Of a stretch of DNA of 64,000 bases, positions 52,553-62,068 are shown in pieces. Within the stretch, counting starts at the first letter, position 1; every line of letters starts with the position of its first letter. Position numbers and translations under genes: made by a program. The notes under the pieces are model-generated. The model was not told the origin of the DNA, ran no database searches, and saw only the letters and a program-made list of their open reading frames with translations. The stretch covers positions 301,048-365,047 of the forward strand of contig JANSYN010000003.1 of NCBI GenBank assembly GCA_024742415.1, given 5' to 3'. The stretch is from Gammaproteobacteria bacterium. GTDB lineage: Bacteria > Pseudomonadota > Gammaproteobacteria > Pseudomonadales > Halieaceae.

Positions 52553-55213
52553 TCAATCCAGAGACTTGCTGACGACCTCGTTGACATCCGGCGACAGTGA
52601 CGCTGCATCGGCTATGCGCTGCAACTGCGCCTGCATCAGGGCCTGGCCACTGCGATAGTTGCGCCATTTTGTCAGCGGACCCAGCAAGCGCGCGGCAATC
52701 TGGGGATTCAGCGCGTCCAGTTGCAGCACGATGTCGGCAAGCAGCGCATAGCCAGCTCCATCTTCACGATGAAAACCTACCGCATTTTGGCCACAGAAAG
52801 CACCCACGAGGGAACGCACCTTGTTCGGATTGTGCAGGTCAAACTGGGGGTGTTGCAGAAGGCCCTGAATTCGTTCAACCGCATCCGGGCCGGGGATACA
52901 TGCCTGCACCTGTAACCACTGGTTAACGACAAGGGGCTCGTGCTGCCACTGTTGCAGGAAGTCTGCGAGCACCTGCTCACGCTGCTCGGGCTGACCATAG
53001 AACACTATGGCCTGCAGGGCCGCCAGGCGATCCGTCATGTTGCTGGCTCCCCGGTATTGTTCCATGGCCAGGTGCAGGTTGGCAGGGTCGCTACTGACCA
53101 GAAAACCCAGGCAACAGTTACGCAGTGCGCGCTGCGCCATCTGCTGCGCATCGGCCGCGTATGGCGCGTTACTGGCCAGGGACGCGTAGCGCTGCAACAG
53201 TGCGGTGCCAAGCTGCTGCCCCACAGTGCGCTTGAGGTACTCCCTCGCTGCGTGGATGGCATGCACATCAGCACCGCCCTTGCGACTGGCAAGTTCCGCC
53301 AGGTAGTTTTCACTCGGCAGGCTCAGCATTTCGGCAACCATCGCGGCGTCCAGCGATTCATCGGCAAGCAACCTTGCGATGGCCTCGATATAGAGCGGGT
53401 CGACTCCCGGATCATGGCCGTCCTGCTGCGCCTGCTGCACATGGGTAATGGTCGCCGTGGCGAGTTTCTGCGCGCTGTCCCAGCGCACAAAGCCATCGTC
53501 ATCGCGGCTCATTAGCTTCGCCAACTGCTCTGAGGTGAAATCATAGTGCAGTCGCACCGGCGCGGAAAAACCGCGCAACAGCGATGGCACCGGCCGCTCT
53601 GGCAGGCCCTCAAAAACAAAGCTGTGCTGTGCCTGCGTGAGAGGCAGCACGCGGTGGGTATTGTCGGCGGTTTCGTTATCGTCAGGCAGGCCCTTGATAC
53701 GCAGCGGCAGATTGCCACCGTCACCGAGCAAGCCCATGGCCAGCGGAATGAACATCGGTTCTTTTTCTGGCTGGCCGGGCGTTGGCGGGCACGATTGGCG
53801 CACGTCGAGGCGGTACTCGCCACTGCCCTCATCCCAATGATCGGTTACCAACAGTTCGGGCGTGCCGGCCTGTGAATACCAGCGGCGAAACTGCTGCAGG
53901 TCTACACCACTGGCGTCCTCCATGGCCACAACAAAGTCTTCACAGGTCACCGCCTGGCCGTCGTGCCGGTCGAAGTAGAGATCCGATCCCGCGCGAAAGG
54001 CCGCCGCCCCGAGTAGCGTATGGATCATGCGCACTACCTCGGCGCCCTTTTCATAGACCGTCAGCGTGTAGAAGTTGTTGATCTCCATGTACGAATCCGG
54101 GCGCACCGGATGCGCCAGCGGACCCGCATCCTCAGCAAACTGCGCAGTGCGCAACAAGGTGACATCCTCTACCCGTTTCACAGTGCGCGAACCCATGTCG
54201 GCAGAGAACTCAGCATCGCGAAAAACGGTAAAGCCTTCTTTCAGGCTGAGTTGAAACCAGTCCCTGCAGGTAACGCGATTTCCGCTCCAGTTGTGGAAGT
54301 ACTCGTGCGCCACAATAGCCTGCACGCGCGCAAACCCCATGTCGGTGGTTGTTTCCGGGCTACACAGTACACACGAGGTATTGAATATATTGAGGCTCTT
54401 GTTCTCCATCGCACCCATGTTGAAATCATCAACGGCGACAATATTGAAAATCTCAAGATCGTATTCACGACCGTAGACCTCTTCATCCCAGCGCATGGAC
54501 TGTTTGAGCGACAACATAGCGTAGTCGCACTTGTTGATGTCTTTTTCCTCAACGTAAATACGCAGGGTGACCTCGCGTGCGCTGCAGGTGATGTAGGTAT
54601 CTTCAATGTAAGAAAGCTCACCGGCGACCAGTGCGAACAGGTAGGCAGGCTTCGGGAAAGGGTCATGCCAGACCGCGCGGTGACGGCCGTTATCCAGCGC
54701 GCAACTCTGCGTCAGGTTGCCGTTGCTCAACAACACCGGGTAGCGCGCGCTGTCGGCATCTACCGTCACCGTAAACACGGACATTACGTCAGGGCGATCC
54801 AGGTAGTAAGTCATCTTGCGAAAGCCCTCGGCCTCGCATTGCGTACAAAACATCGTGCGAGACTTGTACAGGCCCTCCAGCGAGGTATTGTCCTGCGGAC
54901 GGATACGCGTGGTGCAGTTCAGGACGTACTCGTCGGGCACGTTCGCAATGATCAGGCTGTCTGCCGTGCACTCGTAAGCAGACACAGGCAGTGCGGTGCC
55001 ATCGATAGCCAGTGCGACAAGTTCCAGTTCCTGGCCGTGCAGTTGCAGCGCGGCATCGGGCCGCCCTGCTGCAGCATTGCGCTGCATCTGCAGCGTTGAA
55101 TGCACCAGCGCGTGGTCTTCAAAGAGCTCAAAATGCAGCTGCGTGCGCGTGATCAGAAAATCGGGAACGCGGTAGTCCCTGGCATAAATAGTGACTGCAC
55201 TGGCTTCGCGCAT
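52553..55213 (-). CDS. pepN: Aminopeptidase N (M1 family)
   Basis: 886 aa, normal length for PepN. Substrate motif VDDFNMGAMENKSLNIF and zinc site HEYFHNWSGNRVTCRDWFQL with the distant Glu in SLKEGFTVFRD (HExxH-x18-E). C-terminal superhelical domain complete. Cytoplasmic peptidase that removes N-terminal residues from peptides. Its start is 4 bases after the DUF2797 stop, so the two are one operon. Confidence 0.97.
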   Translation of the reverse strand: MREASAVTIYARDYRVPDFLITRTQLHFELFEDHALVHSTLQMQRNAAAGRPDAALQLHGQELELVALAIDGTALPVSAYECTADSLIIANVPDEYVLNCTTRIRPQDNTSLEGLYKSRTMFCTQCEAEGFRKMTYYLDRPDVMSVFTVTVDADSARYPVLLSNGNLTQSCALDNGRHRAVWHDPFPKPAYLFALVAGELSYIEDTYITCSAREVTLRIYVEEKDINKCDYAMLSLKQSMRWDEEVYGREYDLEIFNIVAVDDFNMGAMENKSLNIFNTSCVLCSPETTTDMGFARVQAIVAHEYFHNWSGNRVTCRDWFQLSLKEGFTVFRDAEFSADMGSRTVKRVEDVTLLRTAQFAEDAGPLAHPVRPDSYMEINNFYTLTVYEKGAEVVRMIHTLLGAAAFRAGSDLYFDRHDGQAVTCEDFVVAMEDASGVDLQQFRRWYSQAGTPELLVTDHWDEGSGEYRLDVRQSCPPTPGQPEKEPMFIPLAMGLLGDGGNLPLRIKGLPDDNETADNTHRVLPLTQAQHSFVFEGLPERPVPSLLRGFSAPVRLHYDFTSEQLAKLMSRDDDGFVRWDSAQKLATATITHVQQAQQDGHDPGVDPLYIEAIARLLADESLDAAMVAEMLSLPSENYLAELASRKGGADVHAIHAAREYLKRTVGQQLGTALLQRYASLASNAPYAADAQQMAQRALRNCCLGFLVSSDPANLHLAMEQYRGASNMTDRLAALQAIVFYGQPEQREQVLADFLQQWQHEPLVVNQWLQVQACIPGPDAVERIQGLLQHPQFDLHNPNKVRSLVGAFCGQNAVGFHREDGAGYALLADIVLQLDALNPQIAARLLGPLTKWRNYRSGQALMQAQLQRIADAASLSPDVNEVVSKSLD

Positions 55214-55217
55214 GATC

Positions 55218-56054
55218 CTAACTCCCCGCTGACAGCGTCAGGTGATAGCCACCATACTTACGCATATTGATGACGCCGGTATCAAACAAAAGGTACTGCC
55301 CCTTGATACCCAACAGCGTTCCCTCGACACTGGGCTGCTTGTCAAGGTTGAACGACGAGACCTTGTCGGGGTACTCAAGCACCGGATACGAAATTGACAC
55401 TTCGTCGGCATCGTCCAGCGGCTGAATGGACTGCAGCCCATGCTCCTGCCAGAGGCGTTCAAGGCCTTCGGCACACGCGCTGAACAGCTGCGCCCTGTCC
55501 GCTTCAAGATCGCGCGGCTCGGCATCCCCCTTGAGCATCGTGCGCCAATTGGTTTTGTCGGCCACATGCTGCCCCAACAGCACTTCGACCAGGCCAGAAT
55601 GCAGGCGCGAAGACACGCGAAAGATAGGCCTTGCCTGGGTGGCTCCCTGGTCCATCCAGCGTGTAGGCACCTGGGTGCCCCGGGTGATGCCTACCTTCAG
55701 GCCCGAGGTATTGGCCAGGTACACGATGTGGTCGATCATGCAGTGCGTCTCACCCCACTGTGGTTCACGGCATGTTCCCTGGGCGTAATGACATTTTTGG
55801 GGACTCATGATGCAGGTATCGCACTGAGCCAGTCGCTTGAAACAGGGATAACAGTACCCCTGGTTAAAACTCTTACTGGTTTTGCGATCGCAGTGGATGC
55901 AGTTGATCACCCCACTGTACTCCAGCTTCAGGTGTTGGCCGAGGAAGGGGTTGAGATCGACCTCGTGCTCGCCCAACAGCATGGTGTATTGAACGGGCGC
56001 GTCCAACGCATTGCGCATCTTGCGTACGGCACCGGCGGCGACTGTGTCGGTCAA
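55218..56054 (-). CDS. DUF2797 family protein
   Basis: About 278 aa from a TTG at 56054 that has GGAG seven bases upstream; this start gives MTDTVAAGAVRKM, the usual family opening. The track start at 56279 would translate a 12-bp repeat. Four-Cys cluster CIHCDRKTSKSFNQGYCYPC, then CDTCIMSPQKCHYAQGTC, and HIVYLANTSGLKVGITRGTQ, which resembles a GIY-YIG-like segment. Function not known; zinc binding is likely. Upstream of pepN in the same operon, as in pseudomonads. Confidence 0.92.
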   Translation of the reverse strand: MTDTVAAGAVRKMRNALDAPVQYTMLLGEHEVDLNPFLGQHLKLEYSGVINCIHCDRKTSKSFNQGYCYPCFKRLAQCDTCIMSPQKCHYAQGTCREPQWGETHCMIDHIVYLANTSGLKVGITRGTQVPTRWMDQGATQARPIFRVSSRLHSGLVEVLLGQHVADKTNWRTMLKGDAEPRDLEADRAQLFSACAEGLERLWQEHGLQSIQPLDDADEVSISYPVLEYPDKVSSFNLDKQPSVEGTLLGIKGQYLLFDTGVINMRKYGGYHLTLSAGS

Positions 56055-56079
56055 GGCTTTACTCCATGCTCTTGTGTGG

Positions 56080-56139
56080 ATTGTATTGGTCGTTGTGTTG
56101 GCCGTTGTGCTGGCCGTTGTGTTGGTCGATGTATTGATC
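56080..56139. repeat. 12-bp tandem repeat, five units, upstream of DUF2797
   Basis: Units ATTGTATTGGTC, GTTGTGTTGGCC, GTTGTGCTGGCC, GTTGTGTTGGTC and GATGTATTGATC are consecutive. They lie 26 bases upstream of the DUF2797 TTG start, in its leader or promoter. This is a second 12-bp family, unrelated in sequence to that at 36130. Confidence 0.92.
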
Positions 56140-56317
56140 GTTATTCCAAAGGCTGTGTCTGCTGTTGTACCGGGTATTGCTTCGCTGCCCGCTGTCATGC
56201 CAATGATGTCGCAGGCGGCATCCACAGTTATCCTGCAAAAGGCCGCCCTGCGCACCGTCACAGGTCTGGGAAAACTCATTCACGATGCTGGTCGAGACAG
56301 GCGCACAATCGCCCTGT

Positions 56318-56617
56318 TCAGTCTTTCCAGTTCAGCGGCTGGACCACCGCTTCATCGGTGGCATGATCGCTCGGCTGTTGCCTGCTGCTGCCCGCGCGCG
56401 CTGCGAGTGTTGTCGCCTTCTTCCCCTTGTCGATAAACCCTACACGCTCGTGCTCGGGCAGGTGCTGCTCACCCCAGGCGATCACGGCTTGCATGGTCGA
56501 TTCCATTTGCTGCGGGGTGAGTGCCCTGCCATCAGGCCAGCGGCCAATCTCCAGCGCGCGGACCATCCTGTGATAGATGTCTGGCGTCATCTGGCTGATG
56601 AGTTGATGATAGTCCAT
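56318..56617 (-). CDS. yeaC: DUF1315 family protein (YeaC)
   Basis: 99 aa. The conserved N-terminal part (MDYHQLISQMTPDIYHRMVR, ALEIGRWPDGRALTPQQMES, VIAWGEQHLPEHERVGFIDK) is the full DUF1315 domain; the tail is variable. Cytoplasmic, function unknown. The gene order yeaC, DUF2797, pepN is conserved in many gammaproteobacteria. It ends 263 bases before DUF2797 starts. Confidence 0.93.
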   Translation of the reverse strand: MDYHQLISQMTPDIYHRMVRALEIGRWPDGRALTPQQMESTMQAVIAWGEQHLPEHERVGFIDKGKKATTLAARAGSSRQQPSDHATDEAVVQPLNWKD

Positions 56618-56641
56618 GCACTGGCCCCTGCGTCGCGGCTA

Positions 56642-57517
56642 TTATAACGGTGCGGGCGGGCCAGTGTCCTCGTCCCAACGCGCTTTCAACGCAAAAATTG
56701 CACCCAGTACGCCGCCAGCGAGAATACCGGCGAGGTGTGCGGCGTTGGCGATCGCGCCAAAACCCAGCGCTTCGATCACGCCCAACAGGCAGGCCACCAG
56801 CCAACCCACCATAAACAGCATAACCGCAGGTTGTGGCTGGATTTGCCAGGCAGGATGCAACAAGGGCGCCACCCAGGCAAAACCCAACAAACCATAGACA
56901 ACTCCGGACATCCCACCAAACAGCCCGGGGCCACCGTAGACGTACTGGCAGACATTGGACACCAGCGCGATCACCATGCAAATCATCAGCGCGTTGAAAT
57001 GCCCAACGACCACCTCGACCCGCCTGCCCAACTCCCACAACCAGAGGCAGTTAAAGACAATATGCAACCAGCCAAAGTGCAAAAATACGGGTGTCAGCAG
57101 CCGCCAGTACTGGCCGTCCATGCTGTGAAAAAACAGGCGCTCGTTGTCGATACTAAAAGGAATGAAACTCAGCGCCTGGACAACCGGCAGCAGTTGCAGA
57201 AGGTACGTCGCAATAAACGCCAGCACACAGGCCAGGATCAACATCAGCATCACAGGTGCGTAGAACGCCGCCGTGCCCAGCGCCAGCCCCCGCTGAGCGA
57301 AGGCGGTTTCCTGCAACTCTATTTGCAGTTGCCCACTGCGCCATGCACGATACAGTTCAGTCACCGGGGCGACATCTTCCGCGCGCGTCACCTCAAGCAC
57401 CTGTCTGCCATGCTGCTCGCTGATCCGGTGCATCACCCCCTTTTGCTGCAGCACGGCGCTCAGGGGCAGCAAGTCCTGTTCCAGTGGTGCCTCAAGGGCT
57501 TTATACAACTGCGCCAT
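56642..57517 (-). CDS. Rhomboid family intramembrane serine protease
   Basis: 291 aa. A cytoplasmic N-terminal domain (residues 1-75) precedes about seven membrane helices. The catalytic Ser is in GGMSGVVYGLLGF and the catalytic His in ANAAHLAGILAGG; the HIVFNCLWLWELGRR segment is the conserved L1/TM2 region. It cuts membrane-spanning substrates within the bilayer. The stop lies 24 bases before yeaC, so the two may be cotranscribed. Confidence 0.94.
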   Translation of the reverse strand: MAQLYKALEAPLEQDLLPLSAVLQQKGVMHRISEQHGRQVLEVTRAEDVAPVTELYRAWRSGQLQIELQETAFAQRGLALGTAAFYAPVMLMLILACVLAFIATYLLQLLPVVQALSFIPFSIDNERLFFHSMDGQYWRLLTPVFLHFGWLHIVFNCLWLWELGRRVEVVVGHFNALMICMVIALVSNVCQYVYGGPGLFGGMSGVVYGLLGFAWVAPLLHPAWQIQPQPAVMLFMVGWLVACLLGVIEALGFGAIANAAHLAGILAGGVLGAIFALKARWDEDTGPPAPL

Positions 57518-57561
57518 TGCTTGTGCTCTTCATACCATGGGTACATGTTGTGGCTGTGGAT

Positions 57562-57608
57562 TGATGTTTGGGCCGTGGCTTGATGTTTGGGCCGTGGCTT
57601 GATGTTTG
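57562..57608. repeat. 19-bp tandem repeat, 2.5 units, upstream of rhomboid gene
   Basis: TGATGTTTGGGCCGTGGCT twice without a mismatch, followed by TGATGTTTGG. A degenerate further copy (TGGCTGTGGAT) precedes it. Located 45 bases upstream of the rhomboid start. Confidence 0.95.
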
Positions 57609-57684
57609 GAAAAGCCGAGCCGACGAACCAGGCAATACGCCAAGACAGTGCCCATAACGCGCACCACACTGCGCACAGGTGCCA

Positions 57685-58569
57685 TCAGTTCACCAAAGCA
57701 TTACTCCAGCGCAGTTTGTCGCGACAGCTGGCATAAAAGCTGTGACCTACCGGATGCAACAAGGTCATGCGATCGGGCTTCTTGCGTATGTGAACGGAAT
57801 CGCCCGGCGCTGCGATCATTGTGATGTGTCCATCGCAGGTCACCGGCGGGTGCAGGTGGTTGCGGTCCAGGATATCCACGCGGATATCAGAATTGCCATC
57901 CACCACAATAGGCCGACTACTCAGCGCATGGGGGAACATCGGCACCAGTACAATAGCGTCCAGCGCGGGGTGCATGATCGGACCGCCCCCTGACAGAGAA
58001 TAAGCCGTGGAGCCAGTGGGTGTGGAAACAATCAGACCATCAGCGCGCTGGCGATAGACAAAGGCGTCGTTGATGTACAGTTCGTACTCGATCATGCGCG
58101 CCGAGGTGCCGGAGTTCACCACCACATCGTTCAGGGCATCACCACTGGCAATGCGCTTGCCGTTGCGCAGAACATCCGCATCGAGCAAGAAGCGGCTCTC
58201 GGACTCATACTGGCCTGCCAGCACCGCAGGAATCTGTTCGCTCATATCATCTGGCGTAATATCCGTGAGGAACCCCAGCCGCCCGCGGTTAACGCCGATC
58301 ACCGGTGTTTCATACTTGGCCAGCGTCCTGGCAGCACTGAGCAGACTGCCGTCACCACCAATCACGATGACCAGGTCGGCCCGCGCGCCGATACTCTCGC
58401 GCGTTGTCATCTCGGCACGGTCATCGTGGAAAATCTCGGCCAGGTCATTCTCCACCAGAACGTCGACTGCCAGCGGTGCGAGTAACTGCAGTAATTGCTC
58501 TAGCACTTCTGCCAGGTCTGCCTGCTGGTGGCGCCCAAGGAGCCCGATGGTTTTAAACGCTGTGTGCAT
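57685..58569 (-). CDS. nadK: NAD kinase
   Basis: About 294 aa from the ATG at 58569 (MHTAFKTIGLLGR); the track start at 58641 adds residues in another gene's leader. GGDGS motif in LVIVIGGDGSLLSAARTL, then VIGVNRGRLGFLTD, ALNDVVVNSGTSARMIEYEL and DGLIVSTPTGSTAYSLSGGG. Phosphorylates NAD to NADP in the cytoplasm, an essential step. Divergent from the DUF1853 gene with 61 bases between starts. Confidence 0.97.
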   Translation of the reverse strand: MHTAFKTIGLLGRHQQADLAEVLEQLLQLLAPLAVDVLVENDLAEIFHDDRAEMTTRESIGARADLVIVIGGDGSLLSAARTLAKYETPVIGVNRGRLGFLTDITPDDMSEQIPAVLAGQYESESRFLLDADVLRNGKRIASGDALNDVVVNSGTSARMIEYELYINDAFVYRQRADGLIVSTPTGSTAYSLSGGGPIMHPALDAIVLVPMFPHALSSRPIVVDGNSDIRVDILDRNHLHPPVTCDGHITMIAAPGDSVHIRKKPDRMTLLHPVGHSFYASCRDKLRWSNALVN

Positions 58570-58630
58570 AAAGCCTGACGCCCCGATGGTATTGGCTGCT
58601 ATTATAACGTTGAAGCCACAGTGTAGCGCA

Positions 58631-59593
58631 GTGAATCCCATTTATCCCTATCGAACGCAAGCGGTCAGAGACCTCGCCTGGGCCTGCTTTTCCAACCCCT
58701 TGCTGTTACTGGCAGGGGGTACATGGCAGCGCGGCGCTGCCATCGATTGTCATCCGGCATTTACCGAGGTGGAGCAGCGCTGGCTTCAAACACTGGATGC
58801 TGCACCGGCGCCCTTGCATGCACATCTGGAGACAAGCAGTAACTCACGTGTTGGCCTGTACTTTGAAGCGCTGTGGCACTTCTACCTGCAGCACAGCGCC
58901 ACCACGGAACTCGTCGCGCACAATCTCCCGGTGCGCAACGCAACGCACACGCTGGGAGAATTCGATTGTCTGTATTTTTGTCATCGTCGCCAGCGCCCTG
59001 TTCACCTGGAACTTGCTGTTAAATACTTCCTGGGATTCTGTGCAGACAGCAGCACAGGCGCAACTGACTGGATCGGCCCCAACAAACGCGATCGCCTCGA
59101 TATCAAGCTGCAGCACATGCTGAACAAACAAATGCAGCTTGCCGACCTGTCCGAGTCTACCGCCGTTCTTCAGGACGCGGGCATTGACGATCCTGCCGCG
59201 GTACTGCGTGAAATTGGCATACGCGGCTACCTGTTTCAACCGTTCGGACACACACTGACCACACCGAACGGACATCAGCCTGACAGCAACGGTGGCCTGT
59301 GGGCGAGCTTGCAACAGTTGCCTGCACTACTGAACGAGCACCAGCAGCAGGGCTGGACCCGCTATCTCGTGCTGCCGCGCATCCGCTGGCTAAGCCCGGC
59401 GGTATTGCAACCCGCGGACGCTGACATGAACGACCAGACACTACTCAAGCATTTTTCCACCTGGTTTCGCAGCAGTACAAGGCCGCTGCTGGTTGCCGCG
59501 GTGGACGAACACGGGTTCGAGAAGCAGCGCTTCTTCGTGACACCCAATGACTGGACCGATGACTTAAATGGCACGCAATCGCAGGCCGACTGA
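58631..59593 (+). CDS. DUF1853 family protein
   Basis: About 320 aa from a GTG at 58631 (NPIYPYRTQAVRDL); the track start at 58070 lies inside nadK. Typical family segments are VGLYFEALWHFYLQH, TLGEFDCLYFCHRRQRPVHL, ELAVKYFLGF and WIGPNKRDRLDIKLQHML. The E-F-D ... E-L-A-V-K pattern resembles a PD-(D/E)XK nuclease core, though no biochemical function is established. Adjacent to nadK as in pseudomonads. Confidence 0.9.
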   Translation: MNPIYPYRTQAVRDLAWACFSNPLLLLAGGTWQRGAAIDCHPAFTEVEQRWLQTLDAAPAPLHAHLETSSNSRVGLYFEALWHFYLQHSATTELVAHNLPVRNATHTLGEFDCLYFCHRRQRPVHLELAVKYFLGFCADSSTGATDWIGPNKRDRLDIKLQHMLNKQMQLADLSESTAVLQDAGIDDPAAVLREIGIRGYLFQPFGHTLTTPNGHQPDSNGGLWASLQQLPALLNEHQQQGWTRYLVLPRIRWLSPAVLQPADADMNDQTLLKHFSTWFRSSTRPLLVAAVDEHGFEKQRFFVTPNDWTDDLNGTQSQAD

Positions 59594-59621
59594 TGCGATA
59601 ACGTTCAAAGACCAGCAGCAG

Positions 59622-61019
59622 CTAACGAAAATACAACCTCGAATTTGCCACCAGATAAAGATACGCCACATGTGCGGCCACATTCTGATCCAGCGCCCCG
59701 GGAGGCACCTTGTCCAACGTGTCATTCGGCGTGTGATGCAGATCAAAATAATCGCTGCCATCCTGCATCAGTGTGACCACGGGTACACCGGCCTCGCGCA
59801 GGTACTTCATATCGGGCCCGCCGTACGCCTGGTTGTTGCCTGGCGCAATGCCCAAGGGTTCAAGTACTTGCGCAATGGCCCTGCCCAGGTGGATTTTGTC
59901 CTGGCCAAAGCGTGTGTCGAAGCGCCAGATATCCCCCGCACCGAAGTCTGACTCCGTCGCCACAATGTGCTGCTCGAGGGTCGATGCATAGGTCTGCGCA
60001 TAGTGCCTGGCACCCACCAGACCAACTTCCTCAGCGCCAAACAACACAATCCTTACGGTACGTCTTGGCGGCTTTTCCATCCCTCCCATCAACGCCCTGG
60101 CAGCGGCAATTACAATCGCTACGCCAGCACCGTCATCCACAGCACCGGTACCCTGGTCCCAGGAATCCAGGTGCGCGCTGACAACGACGATCTCGTCGGG
60201 CGCTTCACGACCCACAATCTCGGCAATCACATTGCCGGAGGTCGCCGGTGGCAATAACTCCGGTGTCATTACTATTTTCATGGTCACCGGCTCTCCATAG
60301 GCCAGCGCGCGCTGCAGTTGGTCGGCATCCGGGGCAGTCAGCGCTGCTGTGGGAATGCCGGCTGCACCCTCCTCCACAACCGCGCGCATCTGGCCGGTAT
60401 GCGCAAAGCGATGGCTGCTGGTACCCACAGAGCGTATCAACGCAGCGCTGGCGCCCTTCTCCGCCGCGAGATAAGCGGTCATGCGTCGCTTGGCGACGGC
60501 GGCAGCGTAACCGGAGCCATCACGGCTGCGCGCCATGGGCTCATCGACAAAGACGATCCGGGACTGCAAGCTACCGGCGGGCGCGGCTGACAGTGCCGCC
60601 AAACTGTCGAATGACACGACTTCTCCAGTGACCCCCTGAACGCCGGTACTGACACTCCCTCCCAGCGTTGCAATGGTGAGCGACTGCGGAAATGGCGATA
60701 AAATCTCGGCGCGCTCCTCGCCCCGCAGCCACAGCGGCACCTGAAACTCATCAATGCGCACGTTGGCAAAACCAGACGCTTGCAGTTTCGCCACCGCCCA
60801 TTGCCGTGCGCGCGCTTCTGCGGGCGTACCCGCCAGCCGCGGGCCAATTTCTGTGGTCAGCGACTGCAACAGTTCGTAACCGTGGTTATCTGCCCTGGCA
60901 GCCTGCATCATTTGTGTAGCGGATTCGACCACGGCGTCGCTGAACACGGGCCTGGAGATAGCCACGGGGGCGATGGCAGCCAGCACAATGACGGCGAAGG
61001 TGTGACGCAAATAGCGCAT
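59622..61019 (-). CDS. M28 family zinc peptidase (carboxypeptidase Q-like)
   Basis: 465 aa. Signal peptide TFAVIVLAAIAPVAISRPVF, a protease-associated insert around residues 100-235, then the M28 core. Zinc ligands appear in VSAHLDSWDQGTGAVDDGAG, LFGAEEVGLVGARH, ATESDFGAG and YFDLHHTPNDTLDKV. Periplasmic or exported dipeptidase/carboxypeptidase. The gene starts at the edge of the repeat region. Confidence 0.94.
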   Translation of the reverse strand: MRYLRHTFAVIVLAAIAPVAISRPVFSDAVVESATQMMQAARADNHGYELLQSLTTEIGPRLAGTPAEARARQWAVAKLQASGFANVRIDEFQVPLWLRGEERAEILSPFPQSLTIATLGGSVSTGVQGVTGEVVSFDSLAALSAAPAGSLQSRIVFVDEPMARSRDGSGYAAAVAKRRMTAYLAAEKGASAALIRSVGTSSHRFAHTGQMRAVVEEGAAGIPTAALTAPDADQLQRALAYGEPVTMKIVMTPELLPPATSGNVIAEIVGREAPDEIVVVSAHLDSWDQGTGAVDDGAGVAIVIAAARALMGGMEKPPRRTVRIVLFGAEEVGLVGARHYAQTYASTLEQHIVATESDFGAGDIWRFDTRFGQDKIHLGRAIAQVLEPLGIAPGNNQAYGGPDMKYLREAGVPVVTLMQDGSDYFDLHHTPNDTLDKVPPGALDQNVAAHVAYLYLVANSRLYFR

Positions 61020-61253
61020 GGGATTTCTCTTGTCTGGAACTGTGGCTGCAGTCTAGCGAATTGGCGGGGTTCATTGTAGCTCGACGGGTTGGGCTTGACG
61101 CTTGGTGCTGCGGTTTTGGGTTTTGGGTTTTGGGCGTGGGCGTGTATCTGTGTTGGGGCGTGGGGCGGTCTGGTGCGGTGGCCGAGGGTTGGGGCCGGGG
61201 CTTGGGGCGGTCTGGCGCGGTGGCCGAAGGTTGGGGCCGGGGCTTGGGGCGGT
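61020..61253. repeat. Left border of the repeat region: 7-bp and 42-bp tandem repeats
   Basis: TTTTGGG occurs three times (61114-61134). A 42-bp unit starting GGGGCGGTCTGGTGCGGTGG is repeated from 61162 and 61204, with a third partial copy from 61246. The unit contains GGTCTGGTGCGGTGGCCG, an inverted copy of CGGCCACCGCACCAGACT at 61262-61279, so the border mirrors the start of the composite element. No gene. Confidence 0.9.
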
Positions 61254-61633
61254 CTGGAACACGGCCACCGCACCAGACTGATCGAGCAATCTTTCGACGG
61301 TTGTTTTGGCCATTACTGGCCAATAGGAGTGCCCTGTGGCTGACCGGCTGCCTGGTTGATGTACCCATCCCTGGAAAACGCTTCAGGCATTGCTGACAAC
61401 ACTCACAGTGACAGTCTCCGGGTTGACCAAATTGCGTAGCCCTGGAAAGAGCATGCGCGGGTGTAGAGTCCCTGGGCGTGCGAATATCTTGGCCGTCTGA
61501 GCGCGCCCAGGGACTCCACACCCGGGCATGCGACCCGAACAACAGCACTCGAAACCCGGTACGCGACCCCAACAACAGCACTTTTGTGATGCACTGGCCG
61601 TGTTCCAGTGCTCGAAAGGCTAAGATACTCGCT
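61254..61633 (+). repeat. Composite repeat, copy A (380 bp)
   Basis: Begins CTGGAACACGGCC and runs exactly 380 bases to the same sequence in copy B. It holds a core (TCTTTCGACGGTTGTTTTGG, TGACCGGCTGCCTGGTTGAT, TTGCTGACAACACTCAC), palindrome IR1 (61451-61531), one 33-bp unit, and most of palindrome IR2. Differs from copy B at about a dozen positions by eye. No transposase or gene. Confidence 0.93.
61451..61531. repeat. IR1 palindrome of copy A
   Basis: 31-base arms: GCATGCGCGGGTGTAGAGTC... and its near-complement ending ...CCACACCCGGGCATGC, around the 19-base centre GAATATCTTGGCCGTCTGA. Three mismatches in the arms. It would fold into a very stable stem as RNA or single-stranded DNA. Confidence 0.95.
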
Positions 61634-61646
61634 CTGGAACACGGCC
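61596..61646. repeat. IR2 palindrome at the A/B junction
   Basis: GGCCGTGTTCCAG and CTGGAACACGGCC are exact complements (13-bp arms) separated by the 25-base loop TGCTCGAAAGGCTAAGATAC... The loop is conserved in copy C. Confidence 0.95.
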
Positions 61647-61956
61647 ACCGCACCAGACTGATCAAGCAATCTTTCGACGGTTGTTTTGGCCATTACTGGC
61701 CAATAGGAGTGTCCTGTGGCTGACCGGCTGCCTGGTTGATGTACCCATCCCTGGAAAACGCTTCAGGCATTGCTGACAACACTCACGGTGACAGTCTCCG
61801 GGTTGACCACATTGCGTAACCCTGGAAAGAGCATGCGCGGGTGTGGAGTCCCTGGGCGTGCGAATATCTTGGCCGTCTGAGCGCGCCCAGGGACTCCACA
61901 CCCGGGCATGCGACTCGAATAACAGCACTCAAAACCCCGCACGCGACCCCAACAAC
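61634..61956 (+). repeat. Composite repeat, copy B
   Basis: Direct repeat of copy A with the same core. Its own IR1 (61831-61911) has only two arm mismatches. It carries one 33-bp unit (GCGACTCGAATAACAGCACT...) and ends at about 61956, where similarity to the other copies stops, 148 bases before the WYL gene. Confidence 0.93.
61831..61911. repeat. IR1 palindrome of copy B
   Basis: Same organisation as in copy A, 31-base arms with two mismatches, 19-base centre. Identical position within the 380-bp period. Confidence 0.95.
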
Positions 61957-62068
61957 CCCAATCGCTCAACCGCACAAACCGAACGTGCTACCCAGGCAAT
62001 CACCAGCGTTCGGCCGCAGACCGGGCGGCGCTGGCCGGCGAGCCAGCAACAGCCGCCAAAAATTCGAA

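Noticed and set aside
61451-61531. Integron attC site
   Set aside because: Long palindrome but the ends lack RYYYAAC-type core sites, there is no integrase, and the copies are nearly identical, unlike attC sites.
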